A DNA stretch of 64,000 bases, taken from contig CM023535.1 in the NCBI GenBank assembly GCA_013350335.1, positions 24,087,746-24,151,745 on the forward strand, read 5' to 3'. This DNA comes from Chimonanthus salicifolius (taxonomy: Eukaryota > Streptophyta > Magnoliopsida > Laurales > Calycanthaceae). The notes below the pieces were generated by a model that was not told where the DNA came from, did no database searches, and worked only from the letters and a program-made list of their open reading frames with translations. The position numbers and the translations under genes were made by a program. This document shows positions 9,842-22,700 of this stretch, piece after piece (within the stretch, counting starts at the first letter, position 1; every line of letters starts with the position of its first letter).

Positions 9842-12536
9842 ATGGAAAATGAGAAGTTTTCCATGAATAACAATAGCATACCTCCTCTTAATCACATTTG
9901 GCAATCTTCTACTGGTATGGACGCTCAACTGGGGGAGTTGAATTGCCCTCCTGAGAATTTGTCCTCTTGCTTTCTCAATCTAAATTGGGAGAATTCCATG
10001 GACCAGAGTGTTCCATTTGAGTCAGCGCTGAGCTCAATGGTCTCGTCTCCTGCTGCGTCCAATGCCGCTGTGCCTTCAGAGAGTGTTGTGATCAGGGAAT
10101 TAATTGGGAGATTGGGTAGTATTTGTAATTCCGGTGAGGTCTCGCCGAGGTCTCAGACGTTGGGAGGGAGCTGTGCTTCCTACGTTGGAGGCAATAACAA
10201 CAGCACAAATACTTCTTGTTACAGCACTCCCTTGAGTTCTCCTCCTAAGCTCAATCTTTCCATGATGGATCATCAACTCAGAGGGAACTTACCCATTTCA
10301 GGGAATTCATTTCCATCCCATCCTAGCTTGGCACCTTTCTCTGCGGATCCCGGTTTTGCAGAGAGGGCTGCCAAGTTCTCCTGCTTTGGTGGTGGCAATT
10401 ACAGTTCCCTACCAGGCCAGTTTGGGCTCCCAGAAGCCGAATTGCCTTACAGATCTGCTGTGAAGGCAGAGAGCGGCAAGCTCTCTAGAGTTTCAAGTAG
10501 TCAGTCTCTCAAGGCTGGATCTCAGATGAGTGTATTGGAGAACAAGGAAATTACATTGCCTGATGGATTTGAAGCAGAAATGCGGTCATCATCTGCTCCA
10601 GACAGGAAATTCAGTAGACTCTCAAGGCCTTCTACCCCTGACAATGCAGAATTCAACAATGGTCAGGAAGAGTCGTCGATTTCTGGTCAGAATGCTGGCG
10701 GAGAACCTGCCTCAAAAGGGCCAAATGAGATCAATCCCAGAAAGCGAAAATCAGCTCCGAAAAGCAAGCCCAAGGACCTCCCTTCATCCCCCCCTCCTAA
10801 AGATGCCAAGGTAGAAAATCAATTCATGGCTGATTTGTTTTCTTCAATTTCTTGAATTGGTTTATTAGGTATTTTGAAATTCAAAATTCTTTTCTACAGG
10901 CAGTGGAGGATGATGATTCAAATTCAAAGAGATGCAAGCCTGCAGAAGCTACTGGGAAGGATGCTGTAAAGCCAAAAGCTGAAGAAAAGAACAGTGCGAG
11001 TACAATGGAAGGAGATCAGAAACAGAGCAAGGATAATCCAAAGCCTCCAGAGCTTCCTAAGCAGGACTACATCCATGTTAGAGCAAGAAGGGGCCAGGCT
11101 ACTGACAGCCACAGCCTTGCTGAAAGGGTATGAATACAAGTGAATTTCACTCCATGAATGAACTATTTTTAATTTCACCCATACCAGATCAGCATTAACT
11201 TGGACTTTGATGTTCTTCCAGGTCAGACGAGAGAAGATAAGTGAACGGATGAAGCTCCTCCAGGATCTTGTACCAGGATGCAATAAGGTACATGACCATG
11301 TTGTTTTCTTTTGGTTTTTTTTATTTGTTCATTCATGTGAATGTTACCCGAATAGCTGGGGGTTCAATACTTTGGCAGAACAGGCACGCGACAAAATAAA
11401 TATGTGGGGGATGGGCAGGAATTGAAATTGGATGGAGTTCTTTCTCCACCCAAACTGAGATTTGTGTTTGGCGATGAAAATGATCTAGAGCAGAATGCAC
11501 ATTACACAAGTATATCTAATGTGGTCTCCAAGAACTCCCATCGCTTGAATCCAATGACAGAATGGGAAATTACCCGTTGTGCCAAATTATCGCTTCTATT
11601 GTCAAATGGAAAAGTCTCAAGCGTTGGGGATTTAATTTTGTTTCAAATCCTTATTACAGGTAACTGGCAAAGCAGTTATGCTTGATGAAATTATAAACTA
11701 TGTGCAGTCGTTGCAGCGCCAAGTTGAGGTAAATTCTGATGCATTTATGTTTATATGGACATTGCGTTGGTAGATTAGAACATGACCACTGAAATCATGT
11801 TATCTGTTGCAGTTCCTTTCTATGAAGTTGGCCACTGTGAATCCCAGACTAGATTTCAATGTAGAAACTCTCCTCTCAAAGGATGTAAGAACAATGCATC
11901 ATCTTATTTTCCTAACTATTTTATTACTGTATCCATCAGTTCTCTTTCGTAGATTTGGCTGAAACCAGCTTCTTTTGCTAATACAGACAGTTCAATCTCG
12001 TGGGTCTTTGCCACATGCCATGTACCCATTAGATTCCTCGGTATCAACTTTTTCATATGGTCATCAGCCTCAACCAGCACCCCTCCCAAGCATTCTATCA
12101 AATGGGTTAGAGACCCAGTCCTCTGCAAATCCATTGGATGCCACACTTCGCCGAGCTCTAAGCATGCAGATGCCAGTCATTGATGGTTATGGGGATGCTT
12201 CTTCTCAGGTAACATACTGATTTCTTAATGATTCGGCCATATATACACAACTGTATCATCTGCACTGCAACAACCCCTAGCAAGAAATTCTAAGAAATCA
12301 GTATTTGTCTTCAGCTTACAAATTTCTGGGAGGATGACCTTCAAAGTGTTGTCCAAATGGGTTTTGGACAGAACCAAGAAATGCAATTAGCATTGCAGAA
12401 TTTTCACGGTAGGTGACTCTACTGCAAAACCAGTTCTTTCTTGGACTAACGAATTCCAGATTCACTCACTCATCCATGTCATAATTCATCTCATGCAGGT
12501 TCCTCGCCTACCGGTCAAATGAAAATCGAGCTATGA
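9842..12536 (+). CDS. bHLH transcription factor, CIB/bHLH62-49-78 type (8 exons)
   Basis: This is a nuclear DNA-binding regulator of the plant CIB-type bHLH group; members bind E-box/G-box DNA as dimers, and relatives act in light, flowering and growth control. Exons, with all phases closing: 9842-10810, 10900-11127, 11222-11287, 11660-11728, 11813-11884, 11987-12208, 12315-12408, 12499-12536 (TGA). The product is 585 residues, usual for the group. Residues 1-298 are Ser/Asn/Pro-rich and low complexity. A basic NLS-like PRKRK lies near 299. The conserved lead-in YIHVRARRGQATDSHS precedes the basic region. DNA-contact residues H394, E398 and R402 are intact (H-E-R, E-box binder). Helix 1 and the loop span exon 3 to exon 4, and helix 2 runs into exon 5 (VEFLSMKL). 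The start is the first ATG after the leader. The gene is convergent with the kinesin. The orthologue within the subgroup is not resolved. Confidence 0.93.
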
Positions 12537-12930
12537 TCCTCGCCAATCCCAAATTCTATTAACGCTCCCAACTAGCACTGAGAATTAGAGAGGCCTTTGT
12601 ATATACGCCAATATCAGTCCAACCAGATTCAGCCTATGACATTTTAAGAGATCTATCTTTGGTCTGGAGCAAAATTCATTTTTTTGCTATCATTTTGTCG
12701 ACTGATTCTTTGGAAATTATCACGTATCCATTGTAAAATTTAAACTAATCGCGTCCAGTGGTGCGAAGATTAACCACCACATGTAAGATGTAACATGGTA
12801 AGTGGAGAGAGAGCTGGTGGAGAGTTGTGCCACCAACTTCTGATATGATCATGTTTGTATTATCACTGGAAAAATATTATTATTCTTGATTCACTGAGAT
12901 GTTTTCATGATAGAGATAATTTTGTGATTA
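12537..12930 (+). other. probable 3' UTR of the bHLH gene
   Basis: Sequence directly after the TGA without competing ORFs, AT-rich towards the end. The polyadenylation site cannot be placed firmly. Confidence 0.4.
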
Positions 12931-15900
12931 TTGCAGCAATTATCGCCTAAACTCTTTTATTTGCCTGCAAATTCAGGTGATCAATGTAAAATTATTAAAA
13001 GTAAAAAAAAAAAAAACTAACCACTCAGTTGCTCGAATGGCTGTTCCTGGTGCACCAGACCACTGGTCTGATTGCCACAAATCTTGTGGATACCAAGATT
13101 TTGCTATCTCAGACAATTCCAACTCTCAAAAGTGGCCTATGAGCAGATGGGCATATTTTTCATCCACATTGTAGCAGTTCTGCATACGTTTGCTTCAGCA
13201 TATAAAACACTGTAATTTATCCAAAATATATTTCATTAATCTCTCAAAAAATAATAAATAACAATTCCTTCAGGATGCAATCACTTTCTTTAACAGATGG
13301 CTGTCCTAATTCTTATTTGTAACCAGCTGTTGAGGGGACCCAAAGGTTTCCTGAGTCTTAAGTGATGATGAGAGAAAAACCCTTTATTAATCCTATTTCT
13401 GGGTGCTTGGCATTAGCTGGAGTCAACTGCAATTTTTCTGTGGGCCCATTTCTGCCATGATACTTTTCATAAGCCAACCAACCTTTGAATTTCCTTATCT
13501 GCATTTCCCCTTCAGTATTCCCATCAGATCCTGTTAGTGTCTACTGAGAAGAATAGCATCAAGCTGACAACTTGGCAAACATGAAGTTGACTACAGAAAT
13601 CCCCACAAAACAACCATTAAAATGCTCCAGAATCAACCCATGAATGGAAGAATAATGCCTTGAGAAATCAAGAAATAGATGCCATCCATCATTAGACCAC
13701 CTTTGTGCAAAGCTGCTAAAACAATCCTCTGCCAGACACCATGTCACAGAGAAAACTGCCTTCCTTTTTTGAGCCACTTAAGCAGGTGCTCTGCTATCGC
13801 AGGCAAATCTGCCATTACATCTTACTTTATGAATAACTAAACTATATCACTGATCAAGGGAAAATGAAATCAAGCTTAGGAAAAAAAGCAAATATGAGAA
13901 GGTCATGTCATTTCCATGCTTGTCCCATCTATTTGGATAAGCATTTTTCTCATTTGCTTTATCTCAATGATTAAATTAACAGGTGAATTTAGGATGCATA
14001 CAAGGAAGTAAACCAAACAATGAGTTGGAAGTTCTCCTGGTATGCGTTTAGGGTGCCGCAGATACCGGAAACCGCTTTAAATTTCTAAGTTTCAGGTCCA
14101 AATCATTGTAAACGCGGATGGTAATGATGGTTTTTAGAGTGATTTGACCCAATCTGATGTTACTCCCGGTTTTACGCCACTTCAAGTGCACAACAGATTA
14201 CATAACAATGCATCCTGCCAAAGAACTGAAACAAACTTTGATTTTCTACGAGTACAAACGAACAGATCGTTGTTTGGCTTTCAACCTTTTGTGATTTCTG
14301 CTCAAATCAAACAAAATGCAGACATTACTTTTTGTGATTTCTGCTCAAATCAAACAAAATGCAGACATTTGTTTGAATACACGAGTCGTCGTATCTGAGT
14401 CCGAAATCTTAGGCACATTAGCAGAATGATCACCAAAGAAGAAATCCTTTTGGTGGAGAATTCAGAGTTACTTCTGATGTTGGAAATGTGGTCCATAGGG
14501 AAAAGCTAGTTGGGAAATGTTGTATGGTTGTGGGTTTGTAATATCATTACAGGGGTCCCTTAACCAGGCTGTCAATGATACTATCAGTGGGCACCCATAA
14601 CCATCAACTTCTTTTTCTTTAACCTCATCAAGGATGTTGCTTTTACTTTGTTTGGTAATCCATGTAGAGGACAACACAAGCTATTTTCATTGTGGTGAAA
14701 ACACAGAAAGGTAGAACCATTGGTTTCACCTGCCATAACATGTGTGACCCATAGCTCCGATCAAGACCGTCGATACAATGGACTATAGAATTAATAGAAA
14801 TTACCCAAGAATCTCCTTAACCTTGCATTTATGGTTTGCAAATAGGAAGTTAATAAATCAAATACAGCAATGCAGCTACATTTTATATTAAAAATGAAAA
14901 ACAAAGAGTCAAAATATCGGATAAGATCCCCTACATCAATGGACAGGATCACTTGACAATGGGCTCCACATTTATCTTAGACCCATACTGAAGAAAGTTC
15001 CACTTCCTTACATGTTGGCCAGGCACCTTTCCTTTCCTGATGGTGATGTCTTTTACATTTCACAGGCATTCTTTTCTTTTCACTCTTCCAATTTTAACTC
15101 TTCAACTTGTTCATGTCACTTTCAAACTTTTTTCTACTATTTCGCGGTAAATAAATAAAGAGTAAATAAATGGGTCGAGTCGGATTAATTACTGGATGTC
15201 ACTTTCAGACCTACATTCTCCCTTGCATAGTTATGGCAGCAATTGTAGATTATTCAAGCCTATATATATAATTTTCTTTTCTTTGCAAGCAGATGGTTGG
15301 GGTATTGTCACTGTTCAAACCTATCCAGATGCTATCCTCCACACTTTCAGTTAAATGTCTTGGAGATAACCCACAGATGCATCCATGTCAGAGAAGACAA
15401 GGCCACAAGCTTATGTTTTATGGTCTGAATGACGAGATAAACCCTTTCATTTCAGTCCTTTTCTTGGGCCACAGCCGAAAGCTAAGTGTTTGTGATCTGT
15501 CTGTGTTTGCTTCCCAATATTAACAAGGGGTTGGGACACTTGGGCCCTAGAATGGCCCCTATCTTCTTGACATCTAAAGCAACAGAGGAACAACCGTAGC
15601 AGTACAAACCATCCCATATTAATATCTTCTATGGGCCAGTGAATTACAAGTTTGCCCTGTAGGTTGAGGTCTGAATGCATCTACGACTTGAGGTGATCGG
15701 AAAGAAATTATTCTTTTCATGTTTTTGTATTACATAAGTTAGGTCGAAGTGAAGAATTTCAGTAAAACTGTGGAAAGAATCTGTTCGTAGAGAAAGTGAG
15801 AAGACTATATACTTTAAAAAAAAAAGGGGCTTCAGTAAACACATAAATCTAGTGAGCTTTCTGACTGCTAATCACGTATTTACTAACCAAGACAGGTGTA

Positions 15901-16466
15901 AAGATCTGAATTCAAGTATTTATTGGATGGATCATTTAGGTATTGTCGTGTATGCCTTAATTTGCTCAATTCAAAAAGTTAAGGGCAAAATACCTAATTC
16001 ATTCTCCTTTAAGATAATCCAAGTATGGACCGCCCTACTTCAATTTAGATGGTGTTTGCTCATGCCATTAGAGGGCAAAATCATACTCTAGGATAGTTTA
16101 ATAAGGCCACTAATTCATGTCATTTTTCTGTTTTTTTCGGTCGAGCTTTCGTTATCTAAACAAGACCAACATAAGAGAGACAAGATTACATTTAAAATTA
16201 AAGAATGAAGCAAAAATATGTATTGTTATTCATTACACTCCTCTAAACATACAAACTTATCTGAACAGATGAAACCTGTCATGGATCAGTCAACATGCAG
16301 AACACAAAATATGAGAGGGAAGCACTTATCAAGAATCACCCCTTTTACGGCTGCCATGTGCATCAGTTCTCACGAAGAGAATGAGAGCAAATTAGCAAAC
16401 TAGGCATACACAAGAAATGAGATCCAACTGTCAGTACATACATGATTTTGCTATCTACATCGATGC
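12931..16466. other. intergenic DNA between convergent genes
   Basis: No TE coding remnants, RNA gene or long ORF are recognised. The short open frames have no domain. The rightmost few hundred bases (to 16466) should contain the kinesin 3' UTR, since that gene reads leftward and stops at 16467. Confidence 0.5.
14287..14372. repeat. 43-bp tandem duplication
   Basis: Two adjacent copies of a 43-bp unit starting 'ttttgtgatttctgctcaaa', at about 14287 and 14330, essentially identical. They lie in intergenic DNA, so the duplication is recent and probably neutral. Confidence 0.9.
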
Positions 16467-16760
16467 TCATATGTTACAACGATCATAACCAGAAGACCAT
16501 GATGAACGCTCTGCAATTATTGAAAACTCATCTCCTCCATTATGAAATGACTCAAACTCTTCTCTCCACTGTTGATCACTCTCTCCATATTTGGTGGCTA
16601 GATCAGTGTCACTGTATACAGGTGTGAACGTTTCATTTGGCAAATGAGATTCCATAACAAACTGAGTAGCAGAAGCTGTCTCCCTGTCATCCTTTTTCTT
16701 CAACTCATTGAGTTCTTGGTTTGCTCGCTCAGCTGCTTGCTCGGCCATCAAGGCTCGCTT
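16467..16760 (-). CDS. kinesin-12 last exon with stop codon
   Basis: 97 codons plus TGA (16467-16469). The acceptor is caatttgcag. It starts [15 protein letters not shown], finishing the coiled coil, and ends with the conserved C-terminal stretch [10 protein letters not shown] and [12 protein letters not shown]. Confidence 0.92.
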   Translation of the reverse strand, partial: KRALMAEQAAERANQELNELKKKDDRETASATQFVMESHLPNETFTPVYSDTDLATKYGESDQQWREEFESFHNGGDEFSIIAERSSWSSGYDRCNI

Positions 16761-19700
16761 CTGCAAATTGAAGAAGGCCAGTAAACATTTGATTTGACAA
16801 TAAGTTACTTGTAATGTTTTTTACCTCTGCAAATAAATGAAAATCTGATGTTGCATGATAAATCACCATACTTGTCATTTCTAGCTTACAAGTGGCAAGA
16901 ACAGGAAATACATAGTAGAATTCATCTTCAAATCATTAGATAATAGAATTATCTTACTCGACCAGTTCCCACAAACAGTACAAGTGAGGCTTTAGTAGTC
17001 CTAAGCTACCAGAATCGCTGGAACGATCAGAAAACAGCGAAAGGAAAAATAAAAAGGCCACGAAGCCTCAAGAGTATTTATTAAATGGCCATTACTTTGT
17101 AATGAAAAAAGAATCATAACAACATAAATAGTATTCATGACCATCACTACGATGCACACATATAATCATGGACTATGAGAGTATTTTCACAATTCTTCCA
17201 TTAATTATATTTTTTTCAGAAGAAGCATTAAGAGCTGCACCTAGGAACAATACAAGGAAGCGTATATTAGAGAAAGTGGAAAGGTTGCTCCAGTAGAAGA
17301 AAGATGAGGAAATGGCATCTAATGATGGTGTTAGCACATCTGCAGAAGACCAAAAATAGGCCCAATACGAAGAGTAAAATGATCACTAGTAGAAGGTACT
17401 AAAAGAAGGGGGAGACGATTAAAGACAAGGATGGATGTAAGACCAAAAATAGGCCCAATAAGAAGAGTAAAATGATCACTAGTAGAAGGTACTAAAAGAA
17501 GGGAGAGACGATTAAAGACAAGGATTGATGGAACATCTGACAATACAGGACAATATAGAATGTGGAGCAACAAAGAACATGATTGTCCATGAAGTAGAGT
17601 GAAAAAGCAGAACTCAAAGAGTCAAGCTGATGCAGGACAACTAATAGGACAACCCTAAATGCCTAAATGTGGTTCCCTAAAGATTAAAAATTATGAAAGA
17701 TAATGCACCTTAAAGCTAAAATGGACAAAAATTAAATACAGATTAATATAAAATTACCACACATAATCATGCAAATACCAAGAATCTAATCATGTGAATG
17801 AAATGATGGGGTTGAAAATATAATGTATTAAGTGAATCAAATGTGAATATAAGTTAATAATTCGGAAACTTAGGCCCTTGCGATAGTAACTAATTAGAAA
17901 CAAATGGGGTACGAATCCATTCGGGAATGCTAATGGAGCGGAAGAGGTAAAAGAAGGAAATAAGGTTACGGCAAGGCTGATGGGGTGTGTATGGGGTGGC
18001 GAAACAAAGCAAGGGTAACAAAGGTGGATTTAGGGGGTCACGGTGAATGTGATGGAGGGAATACAGGGAAGGGCGAAAGGGGTATGGTGGGAACGAAGAC
18101 AGTAGGAGAGGATTTGAGGGCCAGCGAAACAGGGGTGCTGTTCGAGAAGGAACGAAGGCACAAGAAGGGGATTTTGGAGAAAAACGAAAATAGAGAAGGG
18201 AATGAAGAAGAGAGAAAGAAGAAGTACCTGAAGAAGATGGAAGGATAGCCTCATATCAAGCTTTACGCCAACATGAATCGCTCCAATTCACTCGCACAAG
18301 GTTTGCGAAAAATCTCAAACTTTATTTCATCAAAATCGTAAGTTAATGCTTACAAGAGAGAGGGGTTTATATAATAATATCTTATCCCCAAATAAGAAAC
18401 TAAGAAATTACATTAATATTCTCTTCTAAAAATAAACTAAAATACCTAATTAAAAATTTAACTCGGAAATAACAATAGCAAGGAATGGAAATAACATAGA
18501 TGGGGATGTGCCGGGATGCACTGCATCAAACTCCCCAGATGAAAAAGAACTCGACCTCCAGTTCAAACTGCAAACACGAGCATGTGAGGTCTTCAAATAT
18601 CAACCAGGCAGAACATCGTCGGGCCACAATAAGAACTTTGGATCAACTCTCTCCTCCGCCAACGATGGTATAATCGAAAACCAAAGCGAATTTCACGAGC
18701 AACTCTGGGTGTCGGCAGCAGAAAAGTGTGAACAGTATACTCCTCCGATGAAACAACACTCTGATCTCTCCAGTAGAGTTGGAGCAAGTCGTTGGAGCTC
18801 TCTCTTGGTCAACCAAATGGCACCAGTCATGGACTTGATATTCAGCGTCACAGGATATAGCTGGTGTCCTTCTGCAGTGACGGAAACAACTTCCTCTACC
18901 AGGATAAATTCTATCTTTTCTCTTTTTGGAAACAAGGAAGGCAAAGAAAGACGAACCGGTGAAGGCTGCATAGGTGGGACATGGTGATGGTCTGGATCGA
19001 AGTGAATTCCAGATTGTGAGGGTGGGCTAGATGATGGGGTGAGACTGGTGGGTAAAACCACAAGATCATGGACAGGTGCATAGCATGGGTCCTAGGATGG
19101 GTCGGGAATGTCAGGTTGTGGGTTGGGGTCACGCTGATGTGGAATGGGGCTTAGAGGTGAAGGTGTTGGTTCTGGATTGGGTGTGAGGTCTATCACATTA
19201 TTATCCACATCAATTTCCTTGGACTCACATTAAGAATCTGTAGCAAACTCATATTTTTCATCGCATCCATTAATGTGACTTTTAATTTCAGCGTGCGATT
19301 CATGAATGTATGATGCAAATGCATGTACAGATTCAAATAAACTGGGTGACACTGACACTGGAATAGGATCTGTGGATGGGAACGGTATGGGGACACACCT
19401 AACTTTCTTAACCTGAGTGGGGCACTCACGAGCAAGATGCCCATAGCCTCAACAGTGACAACAAAATGTCCCTAAACCCAACTTGGTTTCCATACGGGTT
19501 AAGCAGGTACTTATGTCGTCTAAGACCTTGGTCAACGATGTGAAGTCCATATTGGGTTGATACTCTCGACCACTACATGTGAGCATGCACAGACACACGC
19601 GCTAGGGTACCACTACTCGCAGATATAGGACAAATTAAATGCAATGACCTAAGTCTATATACAGTGAATGAAAGAAATAAGGCGATGCAAGAATTTTATT

Positions 19701-22700
19701 TTATCAATTAATTAATTAATTAATTTTTTTTAAATACAACCTAAGACCTGGAAAGTTAGGAAACTCTCCTAACCTAGGCTTTGATACCAATTTGATGCAG
19801 GGCAACTAATAGGGTAACCTAAATACCTAAATGTGGTTCCCTAAAGATTAAAAAATGATGAAAAATAATGCACCTTAAAGCTAAAATGGGCTGAAATTAA
19901 ATATCAATTAATATATGCAATTAATTAATGTAAAATTACCACACATAATCATGCAAGTACCAAGAATCTAATCATGTGAATGAAATGATGGGGTTGAAAA
20001 TATAATGTATTAAGTGAATCAAATGCGAATATAAGTTAATAATTCGGAAACTTAGGCCCTTGCGATAGTAACTAATTAGAAACAAATGGGGTACGAATCC
20101 ATTCGGGAATGCTAATGGAGCGGAAGAGGTAAAAGAAGGAAATAAGGTTACGGCAAGGTTGATGGGGTGTGTATGGGGTGGCGAAACAAAGCAAGGGTAA
20201 CAAAGGTGGATTTAGGGGGTCACGGTGAATGTGATGGAGGGAATACAGGGAAGGGCGAAAGGGGTATGGTGGGAACGAAGACAGTAGGAGAGGACTTGAG
20301 GGCCAGCGAAACAGGGGTGTTGTTCGAGGAGGAACGAAGGCACATGAAGGGGATTTTGGAGAAAAACGAAAATAGAGAAGGGAATGAAGAAGAGGAGAGA
20401 AAGAAGAAGAAGTACCTGAAGAAGATGGAAGGATTGCCTCATGCCAAGCTTTACGCCAAAATGAATCGCTCCAATTCACTTGCACAAGGTTTGCAAAAAA
20501 TCTCAAACTTTATTTCATCAAAATCGTAGGCTAATGCTTACAAGAAAGAGGGGTTTATATAATACAATCTTATCCCCAAATAAGAAACTCAGAAATTACA
20601 TTAATATCCTCTTCTAAAAATAAACTAAAATACCTACTAAAAAATTAACACAGAAATAACAATAGCAAGGAACAGAAATAGCATAGATGGAGATGTGCTG
20701 GGGATGTGCTGGGATGCGCCGCATCACAAGCCCAGATAGATGGACAAAGGCCATAATTATGATTATGAGGTTCTGCCTAATTCTTTGATTGGCTTTATCT
20801 TGAAAGATTTGATTTTTGGGGGAAAATGACTAGCATTTACAAATATAAGGCATTAAAACCAACATTTTATGCAAGCCCCCTCTTTAGTTGTTTTTTGCCT
20901 TCTACAAGCAAGGATGGCCTTCTACTAAAATAAAACCAAAATTGTGTTATATGTGATTGTGGTTGTTAAAGTAACTTCATCTTCACTCACAAAAACAAGA
21001 ATAGAACAACATTATATATCTAGTGCAAAGTATACTGTCAAAGTAGGTATTCATATTGTTTTGAACAATCATAGGGCCTCACATGAGCGAGGCAAAACAA
21101 CAATTCTACTTGGGAAGCCAAGACAACAAGGGAAACTTGCGATGGGAGGGGGACAAGACCGATGGCGGAGGGTCGCAGAAGGTATTGGGCAATGATTGTG
21201 GCAGTTTGAGGGAGATGCTTCATAGCAAACCTTCCGAAGCTGACAACTAGAAGTTGGTTGGATGGATTCTTCAAACAAATGGGGATTGTTAAAGACGTTT
21301 TCATTCCGAAGAAGAAAGATTCTATGGGAAGTGTTATTGCTTTCTTCCAATTAGCCAATGGAGCTCAAGCCGAAGAGCTATCAAGGGACTAAATGGATCG
21401 TTGATGGAGGGAAGGAGGGTGAGCTACCAGAAACCTTCTCTTCCAAAACTCTAAGTAAAAGATCAGAGGGTGAGCTGCAATTCTAAGAGTGATGCAAGGG
21501 GGTCCAAGGGAAAGAGAAGGTCGTGGAAAGCAAAGATAGGATGATGCAGTAGGGGAGGAGTTGGGGAGACAAGAAGGACAATTTGGATTTAAAGGCCCCT
21601 CACCTGAATAAAGGGTATATTGATCTGATGAGTGATCCAAATGATGGGAAAGAAAACAAAGATTGGCTTGCAAGTTCCTTGGTGGTATTGTAACGCCCGC
21701 CCCTTTTCACTCCCTCACTGCCGCTACCTTAGTCGGGTCTACAGCTATGCCTTCCTCCGATATAACGTGCCCCAAGAAATTGACCTTTGATAGCCAAAAT
21801 TCACACTTGCTGGCTTTGGCATACAATTGGTTCCTCTTCAGGGTGATTGAATTTCATTAAGCCCACTCTAAATGGATCACCATTGGGCCCATGGCCCAAT
21901 TACATTTCCCACTAGCCCATTTACCTTAGAGCTTAACCATCTTGACCCATTGGGTCCCAAATGGGTATTCGACCCAATTTGACCATTCTTGACCCATTTA
22001 AATAAATTTAAATCCAAACATAGTCTATTGGGCCACACTTGGGCCTTTATCCAATTTTTGGCCCAATAGACTATGTTTGGATTTAAATTTATTTAAATGG
22101 GTCAAGAATGGTCAAATTGGGTCGAATACCCATTTGGGACCCAATGGGTCAAGATGGTTAAGCTCTAAGGTAAATGGGCTAGTGGGAAATGTAATTGGGC
22201 CATGGGCCCAATGGTGATCCATTTAGAGTGGGCTTAATGAAATTCAATCACCCTGAAGAGGAACCAATTGTATGCCAAAGCCAGCAAGTGTGAATTTTGG
22301 CTATCAAAGGTCAATTTCTTGGGGCACGTTATATCGGAGGAAGGCATAGCTGTAGACCCGACTAAGGTAGCGGCAGTGAGGGAGTGAAAAGGGGCGGGCG
22401 TTACAGTTGGTATCAGAGCGAATTCGGAAGAATGAATCTCTCGAAGTAAGATTAAGACGGTTGCACGTCTCACTGACGGCTAAGAATCCCAACCGACCGA
22501 CTCTTCGGAGACCGCTGCACGGGGGCCGGGTTAAATTACTTCGATTGACTCAAACTGAAGGGTTTAATCTGATTTTACGGTGAAAAGGGGTGGGCGTTAC
22601 AGGTATCTCCTATGGGATCCCTCCCTCTGGGAGAGATTTCGAAATTGGTAACAGTAGGCTTCCTTGGCTCTGAAACCAACCTCATTGGGGAGAATTGTTT

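Larger units (their letters stand above)
17628..20727 (-). mobile_element. gag-only LTR retrotransposon (TR-GAG-like), TSD CAAGC
   Basis: A complete 3.1-kb insertion. LTRs at 17628-18528 and 19793-20727 both start TGATGCAG and end GCATCA. A 5-bp target duplication CAAGC flanks it (17623-17627, 20728-20732). On the - strand, the sequence just inside the right LTR reads ttggtatcaaagcc, a primer-binding site for initiator Met tRNA, so transcription runs leftward. The 1.26-kb interior has only gag remnants and no RT, integrase or protease, so it depends on another element. Confidence 0.88.

Noticed and set aside
13559..13777. 72-codon - strand frame in the intergenic region
   Set aside because: No conserved motif, no splice context and no match to the neighbouring genes.
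17985..20529. Similar 87- and 120-codon frames at 17985 and 20167
   Set aside because: They are the same antisense frame in the two LTRs of the gag-only element, not a duplicated gene.
21663..22473. Two identical 55-residue peptides on opposite strands
   Set aside because: Both are antisense readings of the RT piece in the palindrome arms; the meaningful reading is the Gypsy RT on the other strand of each arm.
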